From Arthrobacter methylotrophus (GTDB lineage: Bacteria > Actinomycetota > Actinomycetes > Actinomycetales > Micrococcaceae), in assembly GCF_039539965.1 (NCBI RefSeq), contig NZ_BAABED010000001.1, positions 1,612,001-1,676,000 of the forward strand: a stretch of 64,000 nucleotides of DNA. The letters are read 5' to 3'. Below are positions 1 through 8,161 of this stretch, in pieces. The stretch's first letter is position 1; each line of letters begins with the position of its first letter. Below the pieces are notes generated by a model. That model was given only the letters and a program-made list of their open reading frames with translations, was not told the origin of the DNA and did no database searches. Position numbers and translations under genes: made by a program.

Positions 1-333
1 GTCGGCGGCCAGGGCCGTCACGATCCTGGGATCGGCCGGGGCGACGATGACGATGTCGGCGAGACTGCCTTGCTCCCCGCCGCCGATGGCTTTCCGGTAG
101 GCGTCACGGTAGTTGAGGAAGTTCCCGCCGTCGCTGGCGCGATAGAAGCCGGAGACCTGGAAGTACTCGCCGTCGTTGAGGACGAGTTCGACATCGTTGA
201 TGCCGGTGCCTGGTCCGGCATCGGGGTGGACGGCGCCGTAGGCGTTGTTGAACGGCGCGAACTTGAGCTCGCGGTCAGGGCCGTAGGAGAAGAACATCTC
301 AAGGGTGTTGACGTGACCGTAGAAGGTTTCCAT
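1..333 (-). CDS. Hypothetical protein, cut by left window edge
   Basis: The frame is open for 111 codons from the ATG at 331-333 to the window edge, so the C-terminus is missing. The protein begins METFYGHVNTLEMFF and is polar, with no signal peptide. I chose this start because it lies exactly 7 nt beyond an ACACAT promoter element. The same frame also opens upstream at about 378, but the ATG there has only a badly spaced GGAG. I do not recognise the family. Confidence 0.6.
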   Translation of the reverse strand, partial: METFYGHVNTLEMFFSYGPDRELKFAPFNNAYGAVHPDAGPGTGINDVELVLNDGEYFQVSGFYRASDGGNFLNYRDAYRKAIGGGEQGSLADIVIVAPADPRIVTALAAD

Positions 334-339
334 GCCGGT

Positions 340-370
340 CATGTGTGCGGACTCCGGGATCGGGGTCTTC
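340..370 (-). promoter_or_regulatory. ACACAT promoter element, copy 1
   Basis: CCGCACACAT at 341-350 is intact and sits 7 nt before the ATG of the gene starting at 333. The upstream box (365-370, GAAGAC on the minus strand) does not match GGKGAG. Confidence 0.55.
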
Positions 371-410
371 ACAGTCATCGCTCCGGAGGGGCCGATCTGT
401 CGAGTCGACG

Positions 411-875
411 CTACTTCAGGGTGTGACCTCCGCCGGGCCATTCGACCCTGGCCAGCGGAGTCGCCCGGATGAGCTTCCAGCACCCGTCGCACGGTTTCTT
501 CGTGGTGGAGAGTGTGGAGCCATCCATGTCCGCCCAACTGGCGCGGATGATGGCGTTGGCCTCGGCGTGGATGCTGATGCAGGCACCCGGACCGGTGTCG
601 TAGGAGCTGCCGTAATCTTTGCCGACAGTGGCCCGCGGACAGGCGCCGCTGGTAAGGCAGCCGGCCATTCCTGACGGAGCCCCGTTATAGCCGGTGGCTA
701 CGATGCGCATGTCAGCAGTCATGATGACGGCCCCGACCTGCGCACGGGAGCAGTCGGCGCGGGCAGCAACCGCCGCCGCGATGCTCAACGCCCATTCGCT
801 CCAGTCAGGTCGAGGATCCGAGCCGGGGGCGCCGCGGTCTGCCAAGGTGGTTACCTGTTCAGTCATGGCGCTCAC
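411..875 (-). CDS. dCMP/cytidine deaminase family protein
   Basis: This 154-residue protein has the zinc-deaminase signature: HAE at residues 103-105 and PCxxC at 128-132, with the usual second-shell sequence TGYNGAPSG before them. Members of this family deaminate dCMP to dUMP or related cytosine nucleotides. Phages and plasmids often carry them to adjust nucleotide pools. The GTG start overlaps the stop of the gene at 872-1207 (GTGA), so the two are translationally coupled. An ATG at 866 is an alternative start. The fold is clear; the exact substrate is inferred. Confidence 0.85.
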   Translation of the reverse strand: MSAMTEQVTTLADRGAPGSDPRPDWSEWALSIAAAVAARADCSRAQVGAVIMTADMRIVATGYNGAPSGMAGCLTSGACPRATVGKDYGSSYDTGPGACISIHAEANAIIRASWADMDGSTLSTTKKPCDGCWKLIRATPLARVEWPGGGHTLK

Positions 876-1207
876 ATCACGTTCCAGGACTTGTCTGTAT
901 CTTCGAGGTCGTCGAAAAGTTCCAGGTGTCCGGTGTAGCCGGTGATCTCGCGGAAGTGGGCGATGACGGCGTCATGGCTGCGGTGGGCGAACACCTCGGT
1001 CCCGTCGGCGTACAGGATGTGGACTTGCCGGTCGTCGTCGAGCCCGATCATGTAGTCGGGCTCATGCCGGTGGCCGATGATTTCCCGGACGACCGTCTTG
1101 GTGTTGTCTGCGTCGAGGTGGCTCAGATGGCTGAAGTCGCCCTTCTCCCATCCTTCAAGGACAACGGTGTATTCGATGGTTTCGCGGACGGTGACGTGCT
1201 CAGGCAT
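872..1207 (-). CDS. Hypothetical protein, paralogue A
   Basis: A 111-residue acidic protein. It shares RETxEYT near the N-terminus, a xEPDY block, SHDAV and a C-terminal DKSW with the gene at 1719-2099, so the two are diverged paralogues two genes apart. The start has a strong AAGGAGG ribosome binding site. It overlaps the gene upstream by 8 nt and the deaminase downstream by 4 nt. I do not recognise the family. Confidence 0.8.
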   Translation of the reverse strand: MPEHVTVRETIEYTVVLEGWEKGDFSHLSHLDADNTKTVVREIIGHRHEPDYMIGLDDDRQVHILYADGTEVFAHRSHDAVIAHFREITGYTGHLELFDDLEDTDKSWNVM

Positions 1208-1475
1208 CGGTGGCCTCCTTCGGTGTAGCCTTGGGGGCCAGCGCTTCGCTCAGCGTGGCTTTGCGGGCGTCGAAAGTCTTCTTCAGATCCTCGGTCAACC
1301 ACTGGTGGCTCATGGCCTGGTTGTGGGCGTCCTTGTGCCCGGCGGCGTACGCCTGCGCGAGGGCTTCGCGGATGACGAAGACGGTGTTGCCGGCGTCGGC
1401 CTGAGCGCTGCTGATTTCCCGCACGACGTTCTGCAGCTGCTGGTCGAGATGGGCGGGCATCGGGGTGTATGCCAT
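1200..1475 (-). CDS. Hypothetical protein, 91 aa
   Basis: A small, mostly helical, Ala- and Gln-rich protein beginning MAYTPMPAHLDQQ. AGAGG lies 5 nt before the ATG. It overlaps paralogue A by 8 nt, which supports co-translation. There are no recognisable motifs. Confidence 0.7.
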   Translation of the reverse strand: MAYTPMPAHLDQQLQNVVREISSAQADAGNTVFVIREALAQAYAAGHKDAHNQAMSHQWLTEDLKKTFDARKATLSEALAPKATPKEATDA

Positions 1476-1486
1476 GGTTTCCTCTT

Positions 1487-1722
1487 TCACGGGTTGGCGG
1501 CGCGGATCTGACTCGGATGATGTCGATCGCGTCCTGCAGGTCGGTGGCGGCGTAGGAGAGTGCCTGGGCCGCGATGTGCGGGGCGGCTGCGGCGATGGCC
1601 CCGGCAAACAGCGCCCAGCTACCGTGCTCGGCAAGCCAGTCAGCCTTGCTCACTCCGGGAGGCGGGGTGACTTCCCGCATCGCTTCCTTCGCGGCGTCGA
1701 GCGCGTCGGCCGTGAGGTTCAT
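1487..1722 (-). pseudogene. Hypothetical protein with likely frameshift near 1510
   Basis: The ATG overlaps the stop of paralogue B (ATGA). The first 70 or so residues (MNLTADALDAAKEAMREV, then an Ala-rich helix) look like normal protein. Uncorrected, the frame runs on to 1123 through the whole of the next gene, with a poor residue mix. A single extra base near 1505-1515 would instead end the protein at 1487, just before the next gene's ribosome binding site. I infer a 1-nt deletion or an assembly error. Confidence 0.55.
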
Positions 1723-2099
1723 GCGTCCGCTGCTTTCCGGGCCTCAGCAGTGGCCATGTTTTCCGCCTTGATCCGCCAGGACTTGTCCGGGTTGTCAAGA
1801 TCGCCGAACAGGAAGACCCGGGAAACATCGTCTCCGAAAGAGGCGGCGTGCTTCACGACAGCGTCGTGGCTACGGGATTCGAAGATCCGGACTCCGTCTT
1901 TGAGGAGGAAGTACAACTCGGCGTTCAGGTCGCAATCCCAGGAGTAGTCGGGCTCGCGGCGGCGGCCGATCTCCTCCTTGGAGATCACGGTCTCATTCAG
2001 GCGGTTACCTTCGCCGTACATCTTGTCGGCCTCGTGCTCATCGCGGGGCAGTGCGATCGTGTATTCGACGGTCTCGCGGTAGGTGATGAACTCGGTCAT
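1719..2099 (-). CDS. Hypothetical protein, paralogue B
   Basis: 126 residues, paralogous to the 872-1207 product (RETVEYT, RREPDY, SRSHDAVV, PDKSW), with an extra Ala-rich tail. The start codon lies 7 nt beyond an ACACAT promoter with no ribosome binding site between, so the mRNA is probably leaderless. It leads an operon of four or five genes down to 411. Confidence 0.8.
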   Translation of the reverse strand: MTEFITYRETVEYTIALPRDEHEADKMYGEGNRLNETVISKEEIGRRREPDYSWDCDLNAELYFLLKDGVRIFESRSHDAVVKHAASFGDDVSRVFLFGDLDNPDKSWRIKAENMATAEARKAADA

Positions 2100-2105
2100 G
2101 AGCGT

Positions 2106-2136
2106 CATGTGTACGGACGACCCACGGGACCTCACC
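2106..2136 (-). promoter_or_regulatory. ACACAT promoter element, copy 2
   Basis: A perfect GGTGAG box at 2131-2136, N14, then CCGTACACAT at 2107-2116. The ATG of paralogue B follows after 7 nt. Confidence 0.8.
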
Positions 2137-2140
2137 AGCG

Positions 2141-2239
2141 CTAGCTACTGGGGGCTGGATGATGCCGTCCTTTCGCGGCGGACGAGGCGCTGTGGGCGAA
2201 TACGACGAGCAGGGCTTTGATCTCTGAGCGGAGGGTCAT
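2141..2239 (-). CDS. Small ORF, 32 aa
   Basis: MTLRSEIKALLVVFAHSASS and a short basic tail. Its ATG overlaps the stop of the upstream gene as ATGA, the same coupling used across this region. It ends just before the GGTGAG box of the next promoter. No homology recognised. Confidence 0.4.
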   Translation of the reverse strand: MTLRSEIKALLVVFAHSASSAAKGRHHPAPSS

Positions 2240-2859
2240 GCCGCCACCGCCGCGGACTGGAGGGACTTCTGGTGCTGGCGGTACTGACGGATGCCGTCCA
2301 CAATCGCGTGCAGGGCGTACAGGAAGTGGAAGCTGTAGGTCTTCAGCCGCCAGTCGGTGACGTCGTAGAACTCAAACCCTCCATGGCGGAATTCCATCGC
2401 CGCGGTGATCGCCAGGGACTCGTCACCGGCCGGGCCGTACTCATGGAGGAGCTCTTCGCGGATTTCGCGCCAGACGACCGCGGCGTCCTCCAGGTCGTCC
2501 CGTCGGTTCCAGAACTCCTCCAAAACGTGCTCGACGAAGAGATCTTTCGAATACTCGCGGACCGGGCTGTGGATGTCCTGGGCCTGGACTTTCTCGGCCC
2601 AGTACGAGGGGTTGATCCGGCCGCTGCTGTTTTCGAAGAACGTGAACATGTCATCGGTGCGGGCGAACACGTAGGTGCCCATATCGCCGCGGAACGTCAG
2701 CTGCCCCGGGGTGGTGATGATTTCGAACCAGTTGAAACCGGTGCCGAACCGCAGATGGCGGTAGAAGCCCTGATCGAGGGCGACCTCCATGACGTGGTCG
2801 GCGGTGTCGGCGTGGAACCTCTCGGCGGCGCGTTCAGCGGCGGTGGGCTTAGTGTTCAT
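2236..2859 (-). CDS. Phage/plasmid-type hypothetical protein, 207 aa
   Basis: Contains ADHVMEVALDQGFYRHLRF, then TPGQLTFRGDMGTYVF and DMFTFF. I recognise this as a widespread hypothetical family of phages and plasmids, in which these blocks are conserved; no function is established. It is soluble and rich in acidic and aromatic residues. The start lies 7 nt after an ACACAT element. Confidence 0.85.
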   Translation of the reverse strand: MNTKPTAAERAAERFHADTADHVMEVALDQGFYRHLRFGTGFNWFEIITTPGQLTFRGDMGTYVFARTDDMFTFFENSSGRINPSYWAEKVQAQDIHSPVREYSKDLFVEHVLEEFWNRRDDLEDAAVVWREIREELLHEYGPAGDESLAITAAMEFRHGGFEFYDVTDWRLKTYSFHFLYALHAIVDGIRQYRQHQKSLQSAAVAA

Positions 2860-2865
2860 GCGCCT

Positions 2866-2896
2866 CATGTGTACGGAACCGGCAAGGCATCTCACC
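2866..2896 (-). promoter_or_regulatory. ACACAT promoter element, copy 3
   Basis: GGTGAG at 2891-2896, N14, CCGTACACAT at 2867-2876. The ATG at 2859 follows after 7 nt. Confidence 0.8.
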
Positions 2897-3002
2897 ACCG
2901 CCGGGCCCCACCCCGCGTTCGGTCTCCTTGAGCGTCTTGCCGGCCGACGAACTTATGGTCCTAGCCCGGCGTGGACCGGCGATGTCCGGGCCGTCGTTGG
3001 GA

Positions 3003-3180
3003 TCAGGCACCGCGCCTTGGCGGCTTCCTCGAGTCCAGATCCTCCACCGTTGTCAGAACGCGGGGTGCGGTATTGCCCAAGATTTCCTGGAGCTTCTCCA
3101 CGGCCATATCCAGCGGGCGCTGCGGTCGGCGGAATGTTTGAATTCTTCGAGCAGGGCATCGATTCAGTGCGGATGGTCAT
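3003..3180 (-). pseudogene. Small gene broken by two apparent 1-nt deletions
   Basis: The promoter and ATG are intact, but the open frame (to 2953) has an unnatural composition. Shifting frame after the sixth codon gives IDALLEEFKHSADRSA. A second shift gives LDMAVEKLQEILGNTAPRVL and a stop at 3003. Spliced together these make a normal helical protein of about 58 residues. Each junction needs one extra base. The gene is either decayed or mis-assembled. Confidence 0.5.
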
Positions 3181-3186
3181 GGGAGC

Positions 3187-3217
3187 CATGTGTGCGGACC
3201 CGGCCGGTGCCCTCACC
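3187..3217 (-). promoter_or_regulatory. ACACAT promoter element, copy 4
   Basis: GGTGAG at 3212-3217, N14, CCGCACACAT at 3188-3197, then 7 nt to the ATG at 3180 of a broken gene. Confidence 0.8.
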
Positions 3218-3322
3218 GGAACACGACAGGCAGGGAAACGCGATAGCTTCGTCCCCCCATCCGGAATCGGAAGCGCTTGCGTAACGCCACTGCTTGCTGG
3301 CGCCACCTTCACGCGCCTGCAA

Positions 3323-3568
3323 TCAGAAGTTGCCGGGCCGGTAGATCATCCCCGGCGTTGAAAAGCGACCGGGGATAACCCTGGGTTCGCTCAGCGGTGT
3401 GTCGACGGGTATGGCGTAGCTGCTTTTACCGCCCTCGGCGTTGTCGGTATCGAAAGTAATCGTGCCGCCATCTTCCCAAGGACCAGTATCATCCTGAATG
3501 GTCTTGTTCGTAGTGGGTATGACGGGCTGGCATGTAGGTTCCGGCAGCGCAGCAACGTCAACCACCAT
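3323..3568 (-). pseudogene. Fragment of a secreted-type protein
   Basis: The open frame gives 81 residues with a plausible C-terminal half (GGTITFDTDNAEGGKSS, ending in IYRPGNF). Upstream the same frame looks coding (WKDSTHVVVASDKQAMVV) but hits a TGA, and no signal peptide or good start is present. I read it as the 3' remnant of a larger gene. The neighbouring lipoproteins suggest a similar origin. Confidence 0.35.
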
Positions 3569-3811
3569 CGCTTGCTTGTCGGAGGCGACGACAACATGGG
3601 TGGAATCCTTCCATCAAGCAAATGCGAATCCCCGGTTCTGTGTGTCCGCTTCTGGCGTTAGACCAGCGGAGGGTGAATAATCGCAGAACAGCACCTAAGC
3701 GCGCAGTGCAAGAGAAAAGCGAAAACATCGGGGCCAGGCCAAACCGAAGGCATGCACCCATTCATTCCCCACCAGGCTGAAATAGAAGTGAGACCAGACA
3801 GGAGCGGCCTG

Positions 3812-5050
3812 ATGCGCCCCGCATCTGCAAAATTCGGAAATCTGCAGAATACTCGCGAGTCTGGACGGAGGCACCAAAGTCCAGCGCCTGTCCGGGTCTC
3901 AGCGGCTGGGAGGCACACAAGAAGCGGAAATATAGTCATTGTGCTGCTTGCCCTCCAGGCAGCCCTCACGGGCTGCAGCAGCTCCCCTGCCAACACGCCG
4001 GGACCGGTTTCGATTTCCCTTACGCCGACTGCCACCGGATCGGTACCTACTCCGACTGCCATGTCAACCTCGGCGCTGCCTTCCCAACCATCTGTCCTGC
4101 ACGGCATAGTCGTCGAAGAATGTCTGGCATCGCAGGTGCAACTTCACTTCCTCGACCCTTCCACAGGGACTGAATTGGCCCCCGTGCGCATCTTCACAGG
4201 CACGCCAGGGTTCTCGATTGAGGCGTGCACGCCCAATACGGTGTCTTTGGTGCTAGAGCGGATCCGCCGAAATCTCTTCAGTCCCGACTTGAGCATGCTC
4301 GCGGACTCACAAACGTCGGAACAAATAACCCATATCGGGTACATACCGCAGGGCCAGGCGTTCGTTGATCTATCACCGGCGAAAGGTTCAAATTATGCGG
4401 CCAAAACACCTAGCCAAACCCATCCTGAATTCAACCCTGTCGACGGACGGCTTTGGTTTTACGACGAGACGACTCAGCACCTGGACTCAGTAGACCCGCG
4501 GCTCGGGCCCAGCAGTGTGAAGCAGGAGACCGACCCAGTCGGTGGCACTTCATCCACATTAGACTTCGAGTTCGATAACGCAGGGAGACCCCTTTACACT
4601 GACCCCTCGTCTATTACCACACTGGATGGCCAGTGGATGTTGCTTAACGACGCCGCGCAGGGGTGGTCGATAGTTTCCGCGCCTCAGGCGCACCAGCCAG
4701 ACGCAACGCGTCAGCCTGTTCAGCCAGACTCAAGTGTCAAAGCACCTGGTTGTGAACCAGTGGTCTTTATCGACAACCTGAGATTTATTTGCACGGGTGG
4801 GGGGACTTTGGCGGATAGGAACAACATCTACATAACGGCGCTGACTCCAGACCACTCAGGGCTCAGCCAAACGGCGCTCCTGCCTCCCAGTGAGAACCGT
4901 GTCGATCACGTGATGGCCAGTCCCGACGGCAAGGAGATTGCCTTCCTCAGCGGAAGCACTCTTTACGTCACCAGTTCCACCAGCCAGCAGGAGCCAAGGA
5001 AGGTGGCCGACCTCCAAGGCCCGGACTCCCGTCTGGTCGCTTGGCAATAG
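3812..5050 (+). CDS. Putative lipoprotein, 412 aa
   Basis: The hydrophobic stretch IVIVLLALQAALTGC ends in a lipobox (cysteine near residue 56), followed by a Ser/Pro/Thr-rich linker. The rest resembles a beta-propeller-like extracellular domain, with blocks such as VMASPDGKEIAFLSG near the C-terminus that recall TolB/WD repeats. AGGAG lies 8 nt before the ATG at 3812; an ATG at 3752 is also in frame. The N-region before the signal core is unusually long. The gene has no ACACAT promoter, lies on the opposite strand to its neighbours and is less GC-rich, so it may be a separate insertion. Confidence 0.7.
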   Translation: MRPASAKFGNLQNTRESGRRHQSPAPVRVSAAGRHTRSGNIVIVLLALQAALTGCSSSPANTPGPVSISLTPTATGSVPTPTAMSTSALPSQPSVLHGIVVEECLASQVQLHFLDPSTGTELAPVRIFTGTPGFSIEACTPNTVSLVLERIRRNLFSPDLSMLADSQTSEQITHIGYIPQGQAFVDLSPAKGSNYAAKTPSQTHPEFNPVDGRLWFYDETTQHLDSVDPRLGPSSVKQETDPVGGTSSTLDFEFDNAGRPLYTDPSSITTLDGQWMLLNDAAQGWSIVSAPQAHQPDATRQPVQPDSSVKAPGCEPVVFIDNLRFICTGGGTLADRNNIYITALTPDHSGLSQTALLPPSENRVDHVMASPDGKEIAFLSGSTLYVTSSTSQQEPRKVADLQGPDSRLVAWQ

Positions 5051-5326
5051 GACCTGGGTCGCCTTTTGCTGTACGAACCTTAAAGTCAAAGATTGAGCGG
5101 GAACGTTTCCTACGAACGCGGCAGTCATGGTTGTCGTCACCCGGATCCACGACATCGGGGACTGACCGGCGGTTAGCCTAGGGCGGCTAGAACCTCCTCG
5201 GCACTATGCGACCTGTCTCGGTCTTCGGGTTTCTACAGCTTCAGCTCGGCCCAGGCACCATACTGCCAAAAGCTGCGATGGTCGCTCCGGGCGCACAGTC
5301 AAATTCCAGGTTTCCTCATCTGCACC
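5051..5326. other. Intergenic space between convergent genes
   Basis: No credible gene, repeat or perfect hairpin seen. The two flanking lipoprotein genes converge here. Confidence 0.4.
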
Positions 5327-5932
5327 TCAGAAGAGGATGGCCTTCAGAAGGCCGAGGGCGTCGTCCTGGGAGACTTGCATGTTCTCGAAAATAACGCTGT
5401 AGAAACCACGTGGTGTGCAGAGGGCCATATCTATTGAAACCCCACTTGCAGGCGGAACACTCATCACGGTCCAACCTCGCGAGTCCGCCCAGGGAACAGA
5501 AATTCGATTGCTGTTTTGTTCCATCATTGAACAGGTGGCGGCATATGACGTGGTGTCGTCCGTCGAGTACTTGCCATACACACTAGCCCCTGGGCCGCCC
5601 TCTGGCTTCAAGTAGATGCAGATGAGCGCACCATTATCGTCGCCGCTAGTCTGCAAGGGAGGTGCCCCCGGAAGTCGGGACATGAAGGCTTCCCCTGCGG
5701 TGCAGGCGTCAGCTTTTGGAGTCCCTTCCGGTCGTAGCAACGACCCGGGCTGCGTCGGCGCCTGGGCCGGAGTCGTGGTCGCTACCGTCGGTACGGGACT
5801 GGGCGGCGCAACGGATCCGGTGATAGCCGTGGAGGGCTGGGGCCCCTGGACCGGACCCGATGGAGCCGAGCACGCGGACATGGCCGCGAGCACGGCGATC
5901 GTGGCAGGGATCAGGGCTGCGTATCTGACCAT
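5327..5932 (-). CDS. Putative lipoprotein, 201 aa
   Basis: MVRYAALIPATIAVLAAMSAC is a typical lipoprotein signal with the lipobox Cys at about residue 21. A Pro/Thr/Ala linker follows, then a globular domain with several cysteines (ADACTAGEAF, ALICIYL, ATCSMMEQ, ALCTPRGFY). It resembles the small DUF3558-like lipoproteins of actinobacteria, but I cannot confirm this. GGAGG precedes the ATG at 5932. No ACACAT promoter. Confidence 0.75.
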   Translation of the reverse strand: MVRYAALIPATIAVLAAMSACSAPSGPVQGPQPSTAITGSVAPPSPVPTVATTTPAQAPTQPGSLLRPEGTPKADACTAGEAFMSRLPGAPPLQTSGDDNGALICIYLKPEGGPGASVYGKYSTDDTTSYAATCSMMEQNSNRISVPWADSRGWTVMSVPPASGVSIDMALCTPRGFYSVIFENMQVSQDDALGLLKAILF

Positions 5933-6031
5933 TGGGCCTCCGAATCGACTTTCGATCATTGTGAGCCGTGATGCGGTGCCTGTCTATGGCTATCCGATGC
6001 TCCAGGGCACCCCCGGACCACTGGTGGTGAC

Positions 6032-6379
6032 TCACCGGCGCGATGCCCAGACCCGTACCGTCTCTCTGAGCGGCTTGTCCGCCGCGGTCCCTTGATGTAC
6101 GACGGGCGTAGATGTCGAGCGTGCGGCAGTGCGGGCACGGATTGCCCGTCTCGGCGCAAAGCTTCAACGCTTCGCAAATACGATCGGCGGGGTCCGTACT
6201 CGCCGGCTCCTGCTTGACGAGGGCCAGGCGAATCTCCTGCCGGGTGGGCAGCTTGAGTATCTCCCGGAACTCATTGAGTTTGACCAGGTCTTCCGCCGTC
6301 GGCTGGCCGCCTGGTACCGGCGGACCGGGGTGTGTAGGACCAGGACCGCGGCCAGCCCGGCTGTATCGTCGGCCGTCAC
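6032..6379 (-). pseudogene. Hypothetical Cys-containing protein, probable frameshifts
   Basis: GGAGG lies 6 nt before a GTG at 6379 (MTADDTAGLAAVLVL), and the GTG overlaps the stop of the upstream gene. That frame deteriorates, while the neighbouring frame gives a convincing middle part (LVKLNEFREILKLPTRQEI, CEALKLCAETGNPCPHC). A third frame gives a plausible end with a stop at 6032. Uncorrected, one frame stays open from 6404 to 5709 and would run 220 nt into the lipoprotein gene. Boundaries are uncertain. Confidence 0.4.
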
Positions 6380-7047
6380 TTGATACCTCCAACGGCAGCT
6401 TCATCGGCTGCAGCGAAGGCGGCGATCATGGCATCACGGACCGGGCGGATGGAGCTGAGGGCACCGTGGCGGGTCATTTCGCGACGGAACGCGTTCACCG
6501 CGGGCGCCAGGCGCGGATCGGCGTCCGGAGCCGTGTCCTGGTTGTGCGGGAACTCGAACATTTCGTCATCGAGGATGCGTTTGGCACGCTCGGCCAGGAA
6601 GTCGGCAGCTTCCACGCCACCCTCCTTGCCGATGTCGCCGCGGGACTGAGCATCCTCAGCCGCAGCGATCAGCGCGTCGGCCTTCGCGTTGCGTTCCTGG
6701 GCTGCCAGGGCGGCAGCAGAGGCAGGCTCGGGGGCCGAGGCGAAAACAAGGAAGTCGCAGCGGATCTCCGCCTCCTCAGCGGCGGTCAGAACACGGCCTT
6801 CCGCCTCGGCATCCTCGCGTGCGTACTCGAGGGTGAAGTCCAACTCGCGTTGGAGATCGTTGACCATCGCGACTGCCTGGTGTTCGTACCGGGCGCGGAT
6901 GTTTACGAAGATCGGGCCTTTGCAGGCTGGGTTCTTGCAGGTCGAGAACGGGCCGTCCTCACGGCGGACGGGCTGGTGCTCGGCGATCGATCGGGCAATG
7001 CGGTCCAGTGCGCGCATCCGGGGTGTGTATTCCTCAGTCCAAGTCAT
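6376..7047 (-). CDS. Hypothetical protein, 223 aa, helical
   Basis: Starts MTWTEEYTPRMRALDRIARS. A CKNPACKG pair near residue 40 may bind zinc. The rest is a long Ala/Glu-rich helical protein with probable coiled coils. The ATG is 7 nt beyond an ACACAT element. No family recognised. Confidence 0.75.
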   Translation of the reverse strand: MTWTEEYTPRMRALDRIARSIAEHQPVRREDGPFSTCKNPACKGPIFVNIRARYEHQAVAMVNDLQRELDFTLEYAREDAEAEGRVLTAAEEAEIRCDFLVFASAPEPASAAALAAQERNAKADALIAAAEDAQSRGDIGKEGGVEAADFLAERAKRILDDEMFEFPHNQDTAPDADPRLAPAVNAFRREMTRHGALSSIRPVRDAMIAAFAAADEAAVGGIK

Positions 7048-7246
7048 AGACCCCATGTGTACGGAGCGGGCGACGCTCCTCACCGGACGGGCCGGCAGGT
7101 TTGTCGCATCTGATGCAAGTCTGGTCGGCGCGAAGAAACACCGTGGCCGACCCGCACGCATTGCAGTGACGCCTCGTTACGGGGTGGGTCCTATCGCATT
7201 CCCCGCACTCGATGATCGGAATACCGGTCTGGGTGGTCGGAGTCAT
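7034..7246 (-). CDS. Small zinc-ribbon protein, 70 aa
   Basis: Three CxxC pairs (CGEC at 14-17, CNAC at 28-31, CIRC at 44-47) make this a compact zinc-binding protein, probably a nucleic-acid or protein adaptor. The ATG overlaps the stop of the upstream gene (ATGA). Its last codons run through the ACACAT promoter of the next gene. Confidence 0.65.
   Translation of the reverse strand: MTPTTQTGIPIIECGECDRTHPVTRRHCNACGSATVFLRADQTCIRCDKPAGPSGEERRPLRTHGVYDLD
7054..7084 (-). promoter_or_regulatory. ACACAT promoter element, copy 5
   Basis: GGTGAG at 7079-7084, N14, CCGTACACAT at 7055-7064, 7 nt to the ATG at 7047. It lies inside the 3' end of the zinc-ribbon gene. Confidence 0.8.
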
Positions 7247-7461
7247 CTGGATCGCCGTTCACGCAGTGTCCTTCTTGTCGCCCGTTCCATGACGATCTTC
7301 CGAGCCTCGATACTGACGGGGTCACCCATTGGGATGTCCAACATGGCCGACAGCTCGTCTTCGTAGTACGGCCCGGTTACCCACGGCAGCCGACGGGCTT
7401 GTTTGAGCCGACGCAGCTCATTGGACTGAATCCGCTGCGCATCGTAGCGGCGCTTGCCCAC
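7243..7461 (-). CDS. Basic hypothetical protein, 72 aa
   Basis: GTG start with GGAGG 5 nt upstream; begins MGKRRYDAQRIQSNELRRL. The strong positive charge at both ends suggests nucleic-acid binding (inference). Starts one base after the stop of the preceding gene. Confidence 0.65.
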   Translation of the reverse strand: MGKRRYDAQRIQSNELRRLKQARRLPWVTGPYYEDELSAMLDIPMGDPVSIEARKIVMERATRRTLRERRSR

Positions 7462-7462
7462 G

Positions 7463-8161
7463 TCAGCCTCCGATGCCGACGTGTTCGGTTGATTCCGAGG
7501 GCTTCGGGATGTCGAACTCGTGGTTGCCGGCGGTGGCGACGATAACGAGCTCCTGCAGGTGCTTGGCGGCGCGTTCACCGATGTTGATGTACCAGCCACC
7601 GACCATGAGCTGGTTGCGGTCCTGACCGGCTCCGCCCTTGATGACGGTGCCTTCGACGCCGAACTCACCGTAACGCGGGTGCTTGAAGAAGGCCGTGACC
7701 CGGTCGCCCTTGTTGATCTCGGCGATCGTGGCGGCGAGGGCCTTTGTATCGCGGCGGACCTTCGGGGCAGTTGGTGTCTCGACGGTATCCATGGGTTCTC
7801 CTGCTGGTTGGATGTCTGCGGTAGTGAGGTCGTCGCCGTCGCCGTCGTCGTGGAGTGGCGTCGGCCTGGCCGAAGCCTCGGGGCTCGGGGGTGCCTCGAC
7901 GGGGTCAGGGGCATCCGTCGTCGCGACGACGGCGGCGGCGGCGGCGGTCGGCGTCGGATAGTGGACAGGTTCGGGAAGCTGCTCGGCCTGATGCCGGGCG
8001 AAGGCCAGAATGGCGTCGTCTTCACCGCCGGGCGCTTCGAGGACCGTGCCGCATTCCGTGCCGTTGCACCGGATGCGGGTTACATTCTTGTTCCACGTGT
8101 AGGTGGCATGGCCGGCGAGGACCACGGCGGCCGCGTCGATGAAGTCCAGGACGGCGGTCAT
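7463..8161 (-). CDS. Two-domain hypothetical protein, 232 aa
   Basis: The N-terminal 60 residues carry a possible Cys/His site (RCNGTECG, then FARHQAEQL), a layout I know from actinophage hypothetical proteins. A Pro/Ala/Asp linker follows. The C-terminal domain (RVTAFFKHPRYGEF, QLMVGGWYINIG) resembles a recurrent actinobacterial domain of unknown function. The ATG overlaps the previous stop. Confidence 0.75.
   Translation of the reverse strand: MTAVLDFIDAAAVVLAGHATYTWNKNVTRIRCNGTECGTVLEAPGGEDDAILAFARHQAEQLPEPVHYPTPTAAAAAVVATTDAPDPVEAPPSPEASARPTPLHDDGDGDDLTTADIQPAGEPMDTVETPTAPKVRRDTKALAATIAEINKGDRVTAFFKHPRYGEFGVEGTVIKGGAGQDRNQLMVGGWYINIGERAAKHLQELVIVATAGNHEFDIPKPSESTEHVGIGG

Noticed and set aside
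7800..7950. Long plus-strand frames opposite minus-strand genes
   Set aside because: Plus-strand frames such as 7520-8257 and 46452-48365 mirror real minus-strand genes, have no ribosome binding site and show unnatural composition; they are GC-rich shadows.
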